Part shown: in pieces, positions 10,991 to 21,744 of the stretch
Position numbering within the stretch: position 1 is the stretch's first letter
Layout of the letters: every line of letters begins with the position of its first letter
Assembly: GCA_036924085.1 (NCBI GenBank)
Contig: JAVGWX010000011.1
Span: forward strand, 25,409,476 to 25,473,475
Direction of reading: 5' to 3'
Origin: Ariolimax columbianus
Taxonomy: Eukaryota > Mollusca > Gastropoda > Stylommatophora > Arionidae
DNA: 64,000 nt
The notes under the pieces: model-generated
What the model was told of the DNA's origin: nothing
Seen by the model: the letters and a program-made list of their open reading frames with translations, nothing else
Database searches by the model: none
Program-made: the position numbers and the translations under genes

Positions 10991-11029
10991 GAATAATCTA
11001 GATTTCACAACTGCACATTATCTGCCCTT

Positions 11030-11640
11030 CAAGATCTGGAAGACAGTGGTCACTGCAGACTTAAACTTACCCAAATATTATCCCTAGATGCCAACCTACT
11101 TCTCCCAAGTCAGAATAGTTATACAATGTCACTCAAATCCACTTGGCAGTAACAAGGCAGACAGACTGGCTAAGAAGGGAGCAAGTCAAGAATAACAATA
11201 CATACCAACAACCTTACAGACAGTCAAACAACTACTGAAGACTGTGAACAAAGAGGCCTGGCTAAATATATGGGCAATGGGAAATACTGGGAGAGAAATC
11301 TACAAACATATGATCATCCCAAATCCCAAAGACAACATCAACCTCCTGAAAAGGAAAGGCCAAAGCACCATTTTTCGACTTTGTACTCAACACATACAAC
11401 TTAACAGCCACTTGAACAGAATCCAACCAGAACATACTCCAGAGTGCCGGCTGTGCACACATCCCTATGAAACTGTTTAACATCATCTTTTTGAATGTTC
11501 GGCCCTTGCAGGTGTTAGAAAAGAGCTTCTTCCTCCGAGGCCAGACAAATGGAACACTTTGTACAGAACTAAACAATAGCTTACAAACACTTGCAGATAC
11601 CACTATATGGCATTGGGCCAGAGGGTAAGAGCCCATAGGC
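11030..11640 (+). pseudogene. RNase H-type non-LTR element, C-terminal relic
   Basis: Forward frames give SNPLGSNKADRLAKKGAS (RNase H terminal motif with N-K-A-D), then VNKEAWLNIWAMGNTGREIY, a middle with STIFRLCTQHIQLNSHL, and ECRLCTHPYETV, stop, HHLFECSAL: a CxxC...HxxxxC closing motif. Two in-frame stops. A different family from the 37-kb element. Confidence 0.65.
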
Positions 11641-11729
11641 CGCCAGATCAATAACTTACCAACCAACCACAACTGCACAACAGGATAAGGACAACACAAA
11701 CAAACACAACAATATCAAAGCTCACGTAC

Positions 11730-11801
11730 CTGATAAATTAATGTATCTTATCTGCACTTGAAAGGGAAGCATCTCACCAATGGTTTTTGTCTCAACATTT
11801 T
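11730..11801 (-). CDS. cpRas1-like gene, exon 9, left-hand duplicate
   Basis: Exact copy of the 72-nt exon at 24513-24584. This copy lies nearest to exon 10 in gene order, and its phase-1 exit fits exon 10. Confidence 0.63.
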
Positions 11802-11844
11802 CTGCAAGAATATTAATATTTACTAGCTTGAGAAGGGATGATGA

Positions 11845-12165
11845 GGCTAACGTCTGGTCAGCCAAAGCACACTGATCAGAGAATGTTACCCAGGGTCAGG
11901 AGAAATATACTGGCCAAGACCCTCAACTGACCTCCTCATTGGTTCTCCTGGAAACGGGCTGTTGTGGAGGATAACAGTCTGGCTAACAAGGTGAGGTTCG
12001 ACATGATCTCCGTAGTAGTGAGTGACACTCTGATGAGACCAAGCATAGCACAACCGCTTGGAACATCCCAGTCTACCTTCATCAGCATACTTGGGATGTG
12101 AGGAAAGCGCACATAAGAGTAACCTACTCATTGTGGTTGATTATTTCTCCATTTATGATCATATT
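11845..12165 (-). repeat. Dispersed ~300-bp repeat, family 3
   Basis: Inverted copy relative to 2855-3130 (tactggccaagaccctcaac; ggctaacaaggtgaggt). Copy at 24628-24948. Confidence 0.6.
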
Positions 12166-12399
12166 CCGAGACGAAGTAGTTATGCCATCAGCCTCGTGAT
12201 CAGGTAGTGTGGGGTCAACTCCGGACTCTGCCGTCTTTTTCACGGGTGCTTGATGCAGAGTCCCCTGCATCTCGTAGTCACCCCTAGTTGTCTTGTCCTT
12301 GACTTGCCACTGGGGTCGGGTAGCTCAAGACGAGAGAGTGAGGATGAAAAGTAGCGCAGTTAATCCTTTCTAAAAATAGCGCTAGCAAATAAATTATGC

Positions 12400-12780
12400 C
12401 ATCAGCGTCTGCGATGGACGGCGGCCTTTGCCTATGCCTTGCTATGATCATATTTATTTTCCTATGTTGCTTGGATATTACCAAAGTCTTTGTTTTCGAT
12501 GTGTTTATTTTCATGCCAAACTCTTTGGCTGTGTTATTAATTTTCTCAAGCAGCATTTGCAACACTGTTACTGTTTCTCATACTATCGTTTGGTCATCGG
12601 CAAATTTGATGGCATTAACTTTCATATAATTAACTTCAACACCTCTATTTCAACTCAGCATAAGCGTGTCCATCATTATCTTAGAATATGCGTTATAGAA
12701 ACTCTGTGAAAGCAAGCAGCCTTGTCGTACCCCTTGACTTATTGAAACTGGATCTGTCAGATCTTCGGTGAATGAAATAA
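12400..12780 (-). pseudogene. Non-LTR RT relic with catalytic motif
   Basis: Minus strand reads PVSISQGVRQGCLLS, then AIKFADDQTIV, stop, ETVTVLQMLLEKINN and KEFGMKINTSKTKTLVISK. These are RT motifs B, C and D in order. Copy at 25183-25563. Confidence 0.65.
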
Positions 12781-12799
12781 TATACTACTAATGTTAATG

Positions 12800-13045
12800 A
12801 TATTTTGTTGTTTTGTTTTTTTGCGTTTGCCTCATTTCTTCATTCCCCAAGGTGGTGTGCGTTGCACTACGGTTTTTATTTTGCGCTTGTTGGCCCAGTG
12901 CATCCGACTTCAGCATGCATTTTTTATGTAAGGGTCTGCTTCCTCCTGCATTTTCTAAGTGTTTGCTTCTCCAGGTTGATGGGAAACGAACCCAGCACCT
13001 TTGGATTGTGAGTAGTGTCACTTAACTACTAGCCCACGCCATCCC
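12800..13045 (-). repeat. tRNA-derived SINE, family 1
   Basis: Minus-strand copy (cctcctgcattttctaagtg; cccaaggtggtgtgcgttg), with B-box remnant near 12980. Block B copy at 25583-25828. Confidence 0.65.
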
Positions 13046-13469
13046 CGTTAATGATATAATTGCTGCCATATGATAAATGGGCCTAATTTTTTCAGAAATA
13101 AAAGAGCCTTGAAATGCATTCAGAGCTTCTAGTCATTCCTGAATACTAATTTTGTTATGCCTGGTCATAATGCGGCGAGACTTTTCTCTTAAATTGAAGG
13201 TAAGCGGACAAAAGACTGAAAGGTTCACTATGGAATCTATTAAAGAAGTTTTATAACTTCAGTACAATTTTTTGTTAATGTAGCATGTTCAGCGTTCCAT
13301 GAATATTTAGTGAGAAACTTAGGATTTATTTTCAAAAATCATGTCAACTGAAAGAGGTTTTAAAGTGGAACACAAGACAGCACAGAATAGAGACAGATGA
13401 AGAACATTTATTGTGGCCCTATCTTTCTGAAGAAAGAAAGTTCAAAAGCTTTCATCCATATAAATTAAG

Positions 13470-14075
13470 AAATTCTGGAACAAGTGTCGAGCTATATATA
13501 CCTTGGCCGCCTACTCAATTCAGCTGATGAAAAATTCAAAACGGAGATCATTAAACAAATTGCAATAGCTAAAAATACATTTAACAGCATGAGAGATACA
13601 CTTCTGTCAAATCAGATATCTCAGATCTTAAAAATGAGAATCATTAATTGCTATGTGCATTCAGTTTTATTGTATGGAGTAGAAACCTGAACCTTGACAA
13701 AGAAAACGGATTAGCATATTGATGCCTTTGAAATGTGGGCATTCAGAAGACTTGTATGTGTTTCTTGGAAAGATAGAAAAACCAATAGTAAGGTACTGGA
13801 ACAACTCAAGGTGGAACAGATACTTCTGAAGGAAATAAAAAACAGAAAAATAAAATATTTTGGTCATGTCAAGCGTCATGACAGTCTGCTAAAGGTTATT
13901 TTGTTAGATAGAGTAGAGGACAAGAGAGCCAAGGGACAACAGAGGTACAGATGGACAGACAACATCAAGATGTGGTCGAGACACAGTTTGGCTACCTGTA
14001 CCAGCCTGGCGTGAGACAGAGACAGATGGAGATCCATTACCATCAACCTTTGTCGCAGAGACGGCATTTGATGTT
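13470..14075 (+). pseudogene. Non-LTR RT C-terminal relic
   Basis: Forward reading YIYLGRLLNSADEKFKTEI, MRIINCYVHSVLLYGVET, stop, then EMWAFRRLVCVSWKDRKTNS, KNRKIKYFGHVKRHDSLL and GQQRYRWTDNIKMW. Typical RT thumb and closing GHxxR / RWxDxI text. Two stops. Copy at 26253-26858; related inverted fragment at 55440-55650. Confidence 0.7.
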
Positions 14076-14289
14076 GATTTAGAGTCTCGCTTTCAACCTG
14101 ACAAGTCAAGATGATAGACACTATATCAGATAAGTAGACCATTTTTTCCTTATATGTTAATTTTCTAGTTCAGCATTGTCGTTATTTGTTGTCCCTGATG
14201 AAGGCTTATTGGTCATAATGTAGGTTTTGTTTGTGTTCACGTCTCGGTGCGGTATCTGACCATACCCAATTTTTTATTTTGATTAAATT

Positions 14290-14345
14290 TAATTTGAATC
14301 AACTTTGAAGTTGACGTCTGACAGCTTACAAAGAAGAAGAAGAAT
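14290..14345 (+). mobile_element. Very short retroelement 3' end with GAA tail
   Basis: gacgtctgacagcttacaaa(gaa)n matches the 3' end of the RNase H family (gatgtctgacagcgtacgaa(gaa)n at 55754-55790, other strand). Nearly complete 5' truncation. Copy at 27073-27128. Confidence 0.5.
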
Positions 14346-14639
14346 CAACTTTGATGATGATATGTTCCAAGGTCAGCGAGATGGATAAATGATGATGGTG
14401 ACCTCACCCAAGTGTTTCCGGGGTCCAATAAGGGAGAAAGGAAAAGTAAGACTGTAACCTGCCAGGCAAGTAATGGAAGACTAGAGAGGGTTGCATATGG
14501 AGCTGGCTACTTCATCCTGAAGTCGCCTTAATTGACAAAAACTTTAGATAGAAATACCTGATGCTTGCGATAGTGCTTGTCCTTGCGATGATTGTTGTGG
14601 ACTGTTCGTCTTAAATGAAAAACCGAAAGATAGCTTTTT

Positions 14640-14890
14640 GTCCAACAGCAAGTTTCCAATTGTTTGAGTGTGCTGGCTGAGCTGCGACTCTTTGTTTCCA
14701 GTATCATTCACATACCTATATTAGAGAGTTATAATATATCTATAATGAGGAACGTCAAGAATGATGTAATTTATGACAAGTTCGAGCCATTAACAATTGG
14801 TGGGAACGAGATACCAGAGCTCACATACGCAGATGACATAGTTTATAGGTCAAATATATGCATACATGTCATTGACACAGGAGGTTAGAG
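14640..14890 (+). pseudogene. Non-LTR RT catalytic fragment (YADD)
   Basis: Forward reading KFEPLTIGGNEIPELTYADD then IVYRSN. YADD is the RT active-site motif, and a VxxLxYADD-like context precedes it. Short and isolated. Copy at 27423-27673. Confidence 0.55.
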
Positions 14891-15641
14891 ATATCCAACT
14901 GGGCAAACAAAACAAAAAACTACTTAATTTGACATAAGTTACAAAAGTGAACAATCGTAATTCAAGGTCAGGTTCTTGTGCGTTAATTCACCCATTCTGA
15001 AATTTTATTTCATTCAATGACCACACGGGTTTCCGTACAAAAATAATTATAAGTGTCTCGCTACAGGAGGCCAAAATTCTGTGATGTCCTGCAGAATATT
15101 GTCGAACGGGTCTGACTGACGGACTTTATTCCGATGTCGCCACAGAAACTCACACATGTAGGAATCTATCATGTGTCTGTGTGTTCCGTTTTGGTTAGGG
15201 TTAGGGTTAGGTGCCCTCTAACTATGTGCCAGAACAAACAGGAATGTCCTGCTGACATGTGTGACATCTCTAACAATCTTGGCGAACTGTGAGAGACAAA
15301 GTCATAATATTATTTTTAGCACACAGTCGAACGGTGTGTATAATTCGTATCTCCTGCAAAAACTGCACACAATTTATTTTCTTGCGTGTCAAGTGTGACA
15401 ACTGCAATAAATCCATCTTCCACGTATGGTGTTAGATCTGAGAATGACATGGTCATAGGTTTACCGTGCGAATTGAAGACGCACGAATTGAAAAGTATAG
15501 TGCTTCGTGTGGCTACATTCTACTAAATTGGACATATTATAATCCGTGGGTGAATTAACGCACAAGTACCCAAGATCCTAATACAGTTTGCACTTTTCTG
15601 AAGAGAAGATTTCCTATGTTGCTTAAATCCAAAATACTTAC
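14891..15641. other. Mostly unassigned; interstitial (GGTTAG)3
   Basis: Positions 15193-15210 hold ggttagggttagggttag, three telomere-type hexamers (copy at 27976-27993). Otherwise nothing recognised. Confidence 0.5.
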
Positions 15642-15748
15642 AAGTCCTTGTGAACAACAAATGAGATATCAGCATTGACAGCAACTGTTGCCCTGCTGAG
15701 TTCCTCCAAGAGCTTCTTTCCAATTTCCGTTGCTTGAATTTTCTCCAG
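15642..15748 (-). CDS. cpRas1-like gene, exon 8, left-hand duplicate
   Basis: Exact copy of the exon at 28425-28531, including acceptor and donor. See that entry for the reading. Confidence 0.63.
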
Positions 15749-15864
15749 CTGAAGAAAAAGTGTATAAAAACAGTTTAGTTTAGTTGAGGAGTCAATGTTA
15801 TTGCACACGGCTTAACCCATAAGTTCTCTGTTCTTCTCCATATTGTTGGAGAATCTCAGCACAT

Positions 15865-16120
15865 TGCACCGGCGAGGATCCCATAATAAATTGGGTAGAT
15901 TTTAAAATTAATTTTGAATTTTGCCAGGGCAGCAGCCGTTAAGACTACTATTTTCAATTGCTAACTGCCGAGGGACACTGCACATGGGCGTCCAATTTCT
16001 ACTACCCAGAGATCTGGGAAAATATCAGAAAGTCCACGGGGAAAAAAATCTTGGTCTCTATCATTTGAATCCGCATCCTCTAGCACCTGAAGCAGATGTC
16101 TTACCTTGAGAACACTTAAT
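15865..16120 (-). repeat. tRNA-derived SINE, family 2 (diverged)
   Basis: Minus-strand variant of family 2 (ctacccagagatctgggaaa; tttgaatccgcatcctctag holds the B-box). Copy at 28648-28903. Confidence 0.5.
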
Positions 16121-16136
16121 CCCCATAAACACTTGA

Positions 16137-16208
16137 TGACGCCGACGTGATTTTAACACGCAACCGTCTGATCTGGAATCAGACGCACTACCATTGCGCC
16201 ACAACATA
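16137..16208 (-). tRNA. tRNA-Trp(CCA)-like sequence, probably a pseudogene
   Basis: Minus strand reads GGCGCAATGGTAGTGCGTCT then GATTCCAGATCAGACGG: D arm, anticodon loop with CCA, and a T arm (GCGTGTTAAAATCACGT) whose loop has TTAAAAT where TTCAAAT is usual. The 5' acceptor strand (TATGTTG) pairs with the 3' strand (CGGCGTC) mainly by wobble pairs, so the acceptor stem is broken. It abuts SINE sequence on both sides. Probably a decayed tRNA gene or tRNA-derived head. Confidence 0.6.
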
Positions 16209-16239
16209 AGAACATACACTGGTTACTAAGTATTGTAAA

Positions 16240-16520
16240 ATTAATTATTTGAATTTTTTGTGTTTTGTTTTAATTGTTTTTTTGCATTTGCTTTATTTCT
16301 CTATTCCCCATGGTAGTGTGCGTTGCACTATGTTTCTATTTTGCGCCTGTCGGCCCAAGGCATCCAACTTCCACATTGCATTTTATGTAAGGGTCTGCTT
16401 CCTCCTGCATTTTCAAGGGTTTGCTTCCCCGGGGTAACAGCCGGTGCTGTGATATGAGAGCGAACCCAGCACCTTCGGATAATGAGCTGTGACACTTAAC
16501 TGCTAGCAGACCCCATCCCC
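16240..16520 (-). repeat. tRNA-derived SINE, family 1
   Basis: Minus-strand copy with cctcctgcattttcaagggt and ggtaacagccggtgctgtga. Block B copy at 29023-29303. Confidence 0.65.
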
Positions 16521-16819
16521 ATAATTATTGGAATGAAGTATAGAATTGGTTCGGCCATGTCCTGAGAAGAGTTCTGAACCATGGTCCAACCATCAGGCTA
16601 TGGACTAGGAAATAATGCAAACGATAAGCTGACCTAACACAACTTGGTGGAGAACTTTTGAATCTAACACAACTTGCTGGAGAACTTTTGATGCAGAAAT
16701 GAAAATCCTGAACTAGAACTAGGGTCCTTTATGATAGACACCCACATGCTGAGCTGAGTGGAGTTAGTTTGTTGCTATTTTAAAAGAAACCATCTGGCGC
16801 AGTCACTGACTGATTTGTC

Positions 16820-17080
16820 ATTAATCAGTATGTTTAGCTTGGCCCTGACTAACATAGTCTGATCAGTATGTTTCACCTAATCCTGACTTACATAGTCTAA
16901 CCAGCATCTTTCACCTGACCCTGACTAATATAGTCTGATCAGTATGTTTTGCCAGACCCTGACTAACATTGTCTGATCAGTATGTTTCACCTGACTCTGA
17001 CTGACCTAGCCTGATCAGTATGTTTCACCTGACCCTAACATAGTCTGATCAGTATGTCTCATTAGTCTGATCAGTATAAG
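16820..17080 (+). repeat. Degenerate ~38-bp minisatellite, about 7 copies
   Basis: Unit ctgatcagtatgtttcacct followed by gaccctgactaacatagt, with length variants. The unit matches the end of dispersed family 3 (compare 56740-56780, other strand), so the array arose by local amplification of an element end. Copy at 29603-29863. Confidence 0.8.
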
Positions 17081-17109
17081 AACATACACTGGTTACTAAG
17101 TATTGTAAA

Positions 17110-17395
17110 ATTAATTATTTGAATTTTGTTTGTTTTTTTTTTAAATTTTTGTTGGCGTTCATCTTATTTCTCTATTCTCCAAGGCAGCGTGGGTTGCACT
17201 ATGTTTCTATTTTGCGCATGTCAGCCCAGTGCATCCAACTTCGGCAATCATTTTATGTAAGGGCCTGCTTTCTCCTGCATTTTGTAAGGGTTTGCTTCCC
17301 AGGGGTAACGGCCAATGATGTGATTTGGGAGCAAACCCAGCACATTCGGATTGTGAGCTGTGTCACTTAATCACTAACAGACGCTGTACCCATAA
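17110..17395 (-). repeat. tRNA-derived SINE, family 1
   Basis: Minus-strand copy. The ~30 bp before it (aagaacatacactggttacta onward) repeats the flank of the copy at 16240, and similar text also follows both SINEs (attggttcggccatgtcctg), so SINE plus flank was duplicated locally. Copy at 29893-30178. Confidence 0.65.
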
Positions 17396-18030
17396 TTATT
17401 TGAATGAAGTATAGAATTGGTTCGGCCATGTCCTGAGAAGAATTCTGAACCATGGTCCAACTAGGAAAGAATGCAAAAGATAAACTGGCCTTACAGAACT
17501 TGATGGAGAACTTTTGAATCTAACATAACTTGATGGAGAACTTTTGAATGTAACACAACTTGGTGGAGAACTTTTGATGCAGAAATGAAAATCCTGAACT
17601 AGAACTAAGACCTTTTATGATACACACATACTGAGCTGAGTGGAGGTAGTTTGTTGCTGTTTTAAAAGAGACCATCTGGCGCAGTCACTGACTGTTTTGT
17701 GAGCAGCCCAGCTCAGGCATGCAATTAGAAAGTCAAAAGCAGTTAGATTATCAGTACCATCTGCAGACCATGTTTACCCATCATGAAATGAAACTCTCCG
17801 AGCTCCCATTAATCTGGCCTGGCACATGCATCCACAATCTTATGGATGTAATATGACACCAGATGATGTCGATGGTCCTCACCGATGATAATGGACAATT
17901 ATTATTAAAATTATCATTATTATTAGCTATCTCATCTGGAACCTCTAAACAATTTACTTCTTTTTCATTGTTGTAGTTTAGAGCAATACTGCGATATCTG
18001 CATCTTGAGTTTGCCTTCCTACTGTGATCT
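17396..18030. repeat. Local duplicate of 16520-16830 and unassigned sequence
   Basis: 17400-17700 repeats 16530-16820 (gttcggccatgtcctgagaa; tggagaacttttga repeated three times). 17700-18030 shows nothing recognised. Block B copy 30179-30813. Confidence 0.6.
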
Positions 18031-18200
18031 CTATTCTCTTAGTCAGACTGCACTAGTGCAGCCTGTTTTCAGATCAGGCGCTTGGAGGCAGAAAATGATC
18101 TTGGTCATCTCTTGTTCGCTGACCCTGACGCAATCAGCCAGCTATGAGTGAATGCTATCAGCTCATTCACTGTGCTGCATCTTCAGACCCTGAAGAATAG
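18030..18200 (+). repeat. Nonautonomous dispersed element fragment
   Basis: Carries the single-copy form of the 33-bp minisatellite unit (ctgaccctgacgcaatcagc) and the right arm gctatcagctcattcactgt. Copy at 30813-30983. Confidence 0.5.
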
Positions 18201-18369
18201 CTGAAAACCAACGTAACACCTGCACAAATGTGTCATGAATTATTCAGAGAAAAAAAATAACATACGCTGCCCCCTGTCTCTATAGGCACTTGTCCCAGTT
18301 TTGTGCTCAGGCCTGCATTATCCACACAAATGATTGACACAGATACTCTGAAATATTTACATAAAGGAA

Positions 18370-19070
18370 AAAAAAATGAACAGTACTTCACTATTTATTT
18401 ATCCCTGTAAAACTGAGATACATATTATTTTACCTTATTCTTTGTTTTCCCATTGTCACACTGTGGAGGGCACCAACGAATTCCTCTATGTTGGTAGCAT
18501 GATATCATCCAATGGGTACAGCGATCCCGATATGTTAAGGCGGATCAAACTAGTTGCGTCTGCTATGCACAACCTCTGACGTATGTGGGGTAATGATAAG
18601 ATCTCCCTTGGGACAAAAATCTGCATCTACCAGTCCTGCGTGGTCCCAGTTCTGATTCACGACTCCGAAACTTGGACATTGCTGAAACATAACATGTCGA
18701 GACTGGGGGCATCCACATATGCAACCAGTGGTGTATACTGGGCATCCAATGGCATGACTACATCCGCAACGTGGAGGTCTCTGCTAAATCAGGCCTCCAC
18801 CCATTCTCAGAAACACTTGACTGACACCGAGTTTCTTTATTCATTCATGTTCTATGGCTGGACCAGGAAACTTAGGCCCATATTATATCTCACAAGTTAT
18901 TCTTCAGCACCAAAAGTTTTCCCCTGACTTGCTGAAGGAAGCCGTCCCCGCACAGTATTGCTACAACAGATATCAACCTCCACCCTGGATGAGATCTGGA
19001 ACCACAAGACATCAGTGGGTCATGGATGTGTCTGACTGACACAACGGGCCTCACACACCTAAGCAAACAT
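18370..19070 (+). pseudogene. Non-LTR RT C-terminal relic
   Basis: Forward reading TNEFLYVGSMISSNGYSDPD, RRIKLVASAMHNL, stop, RMWGNDKISLGTKICIYQSC, VVPVLIHDSETWTLLKHNMS. Standard RT thumb text (YxGS, R-I-A, YxSCVxPVLxxxSETWT). Two stops. Copy at 31153-31853. Confidence 0.7.
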
Positions 19071-19159
19071 TATTATTATTATTTAGTTTTACATTAAAAT
19101 AGAACTTGTTTACTTTTTCACAGTTGCTCAATACAGAGTAGAATCGCGGAAAAGAACAT

Positions 19160-20115
19160 CTGTAATTCTTGATCAACAGAAAAAAGTCACTCCCATTTCT
19201 TATTTTGAAATGTTAGCCAATGCCTGTACGAATATGACATGAAGATCAACACAGAAAAGACCAAGACTATGACGATATCACGTGAACATGGACAGAGAAG
19301 TTTCCATAGCAGTGACAAAAGTATCAAGCAACTAAAAGAGTTCCAATACCTAAGTAGTATACTCTCTGATGAATCTCTGAATTCAGAAGGTGAACAGTGT
19401 CCACTATAAAATTGCACTAGGGGACGGCAAATGCTAGTGGTTAAGTGACATGGCTCACAACCAGATGGGTTCGATCCCCATCACAGCACCGGCCGTTACC
19501 TCAGGGAAGCAAACCCTTAGAAAATACAGGAGGAAGCAGACCCTTACATGAAATGCATGCTGAAGTCAGATGCACTGGACCAACAGGTGCAAAATAAAAA
19601 CCGCAGTGTAATGCACACCGCCTTGGGGAAATAGAGAAATAAGACGACACGCAACAAAACAAAAAAACAAGCAAAACAAAAAAATGTGCACCAATTTTGA
19701 AACACCCTAGAGTGCTTCTTTCAACTAAAAGGAGACTGATAAATGCACTGTTTATTCTTACACTGTGTTACCAATGTCAATCTTGGTCCTTACTAGAAGC
19801 ACTTAAGAGTAAGATACAGAGCTGTAAGTTGCACTTTGTGAGAAGTGTAGCCGGAAAGACAATCCATGACAGAATCCACAACACCATGCTGAGGCAGACA
19901 GTAGAAACAAACCCAGTTAGTGGCTACATTGATGCCCAATAAATCAAGAGGTTTCGTCGTTTAGTCAGAAAGCATTATGACAAGCCTGCAGCGAGAGTAT
20001 ATCATATGCAGGTCTCCGGTCCAGGAGTAAGGGATCGACTTAGACGTAAGTGGATCTAGGGTGTCTCAGACACACTCAGGAAGTAATGCCTAACGACAAC
20101 ACAAGCTTCCCACCT
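19160..20115 (+). pseudogene. Non-LTR RT relic interrupted by a SINE
   Basis: Left part reads CLYEYDMKINTEKTKTMTIS and KEFQYLSSILSDESL; right part reads KRRLINALFILTLCYQCQSW and KIQSCKLHFVRSVAGKTIHD. Both match consecutive parts of the copy at 62230-63200, so the family-1 SINE at 19420-19685 landed inside this relic. Copy at 31943-32898. Confidence 0.7.
19420..19685 (+). repeat. tRNA-derived SINE, family 1, reference copy
   Basis: Head reads ggggacggcaaatgctagtg then gttaagtgacatgg (A-box region) and ggttcgatccccatcacagc (B-box ggttcgatcc). The body has aggaggaagcagacccttac and gatgcactggaccaacaggt; the 3' end is A-rich (caaaacaaaaaaacaag). It is inserted inside an RT relic. Copy at 32203-32468. 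Confidence 0.75.
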
Positions 20116-20229
20116 GACGATAACAAGAAATCTGCGCATCCCGCCACTCTGTGACACCTCCTAGCAAGAACAGTAGGAAGAAATAAAAAGGAGAAGTCAT
20201 TGTGAAAATCGACTGCTTGCACAAATAGG

Positions 20230-20535
20230 TTGTCAAAAACTGTAGTAATGTAATCTATTTTTGATCAGATTCCGTATTTGAGGTAATGTCATTTCCCAAA
20301 ATTTGAGCTGAGAAGCTTGATCAGCCTAAAGTTCTGCCAATTCCTTGGCCTCTTCTAACGATAGATGTTTCATGAATGCTGTTGTAACAGCAGAAGGATT
20401 GGAGACTCAATCGTATTCATTTACATTGAGGAAAGGAAATTATAGCTGTAGTTTATCCTCTAAAATGGAGAGATATTCTAAAATGAAACAAGAAGTTACT
20501 TCATCTTCATATCGGCTTCAGTTTAAGGATGAATG
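20230..20535 (-). pseudogene. hAT-type (ZBED/SCAND3-like) transposase relic
   Basis: Minus strand reads FPFLNVNEYD, stop, VSNPSAVTTAFMKHLSLEEA, KELAEL, stop, ADQASQLKFWEMTLPQIRN. This resembles the region before the hAT dimerisation segment in ZBED5/SCAND3-like proteins (…WVxNPF…L…EELxEL…). At least three stops; no catalytic part. Copy at 33013-33318. Confidence 0.5.
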
Positions 20536-20744
20536 ATGATGGTGATCTGATGATGAGGAGGAGGAGGGGGAGATAAGAAGAGGAAGAAGAAGATGATCCT
20601 TCTTCTTCTTCAGCATTCATTTTGAAACAGAAGTTGTGTAGTAGTCGAGGCTGTGATAACTGTGCCTATTGACCCGACACATCTGGTTGAAGCTGACTTA
20701 TTTTGGTACCAAATTTGCCTTTCCCTATCCATTAGCCAGATTAC

Positions 20745-20930
20745 ACTAGTGTCTAGTGCAGTCTGTTTCCAACGCTGCCAATTATAGGTGGAACCAGGTA
20801 TTGGTCAGCTCTGGTTCGCTGACTTTGATGCAAGCAGCTAGCTTTGGGTCACTGGCTGCTGTCAGTTTATTCACTGTACTGCATCTTGATTCTTGATCTA
20901 GAAACGAACATCATCACACAAGTGACATTC
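20745..20930 (+). repeat. Nonautonomous dispersed element fragment
   Basis: Contains cactagtgtctagtgcagtc (short palindromic arm) and a single 33-bp-type unit (gctgactttgatgcaagcag). Copy at 33528-33713. From 20931 to 21321 nothing was recognised, and the missing exon after exon 7 was not found there. Confidence 0.5.
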
Positions 20931-21321
20931 CCATGAGTGCTCCGTTCTCCATCCAAGCAGCCAGCTAAGCGTATATATACTCTGACTCCCAATCAAATGT
21001 TGATTTCGTGTTCTTTTGATCTTTCCAGACAGGGCACACTTTTTCCCCTCTTCCCTAGTCACTTCCAAATCTATCATCCTCTGTTCATATGCATTATCCT
21101 GATCTTCTGACTATTTGTCATCTGTAGAGTATCCATAACTTATCTGATCAACTCAACCTTGTCTCTCATCATCACCAGCTCTTTCGTCACTCCAGATGCC
21201 TGCATGTCCCTGGCAGTACATTCATGTTACACCATGTACACCAGAGTTGTTCAGAAGATAGGCCCACTCTCTTCTATGCTGCATCTTCAGCCCCACAACA
21301 AGATATTAATACAAGTCTTAC

Positions 21322-21519
21322 CCTAGTGCAATGCTATTTGCAATGACGTCACTGTAAAAGCTGTCAATTTCTGTATTTGTAGTTTCTTCCAACTTTCCAA
21401 CACCAATGTTAGCAATTCCATCTGTGCAAAGAATGATCTTGGATCCACGTGCAAAACTGGCCATTCTCTGAGCAATAATTAGAGCTGGTCCAAGTGCAGT
21501 GCAACCAATGTCCTCCAAA
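21322..21519 (-). CDS. cpRas1-like gene, exon 7, left-hand duplicate
   Basis: Exact copy of the exon at 34105-34302, 12,783 bp away, with the same splice sites. If exon 9 of block B were spliced to this copy, the phases (1 into an exon needing 2) would shift the frame, so at most one set of exons 7-9 can be used in a normal protein. Confidence 0.8.
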
Positions 21520-21744
21520 CTAAACAAAATTAAAGCCAAACAAGAAAAAATCAGATAATGTTTATGACTTTTTAAAACATTTGAAATAGTAATTAGTATT
21601 TTACCAGGCATTCCCTGGGACAATTATGAAAATAGTTAATTGTTTAAAGGTTTAAAGGTTTAAAGGCCACCAACTCATCATTTCTCAATTGCACTCCCAT
21701 ACTGCCCTTGAACACGCATTCATCTCATCCTTTACCTTGCCTTC

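Noticed and set aside
15193..15210. Telomere fusion or chromosome end
   Set aside because: Only three hexamers in internal, duplicated sequence; too short to mean more than chance or a small interstitial tract.
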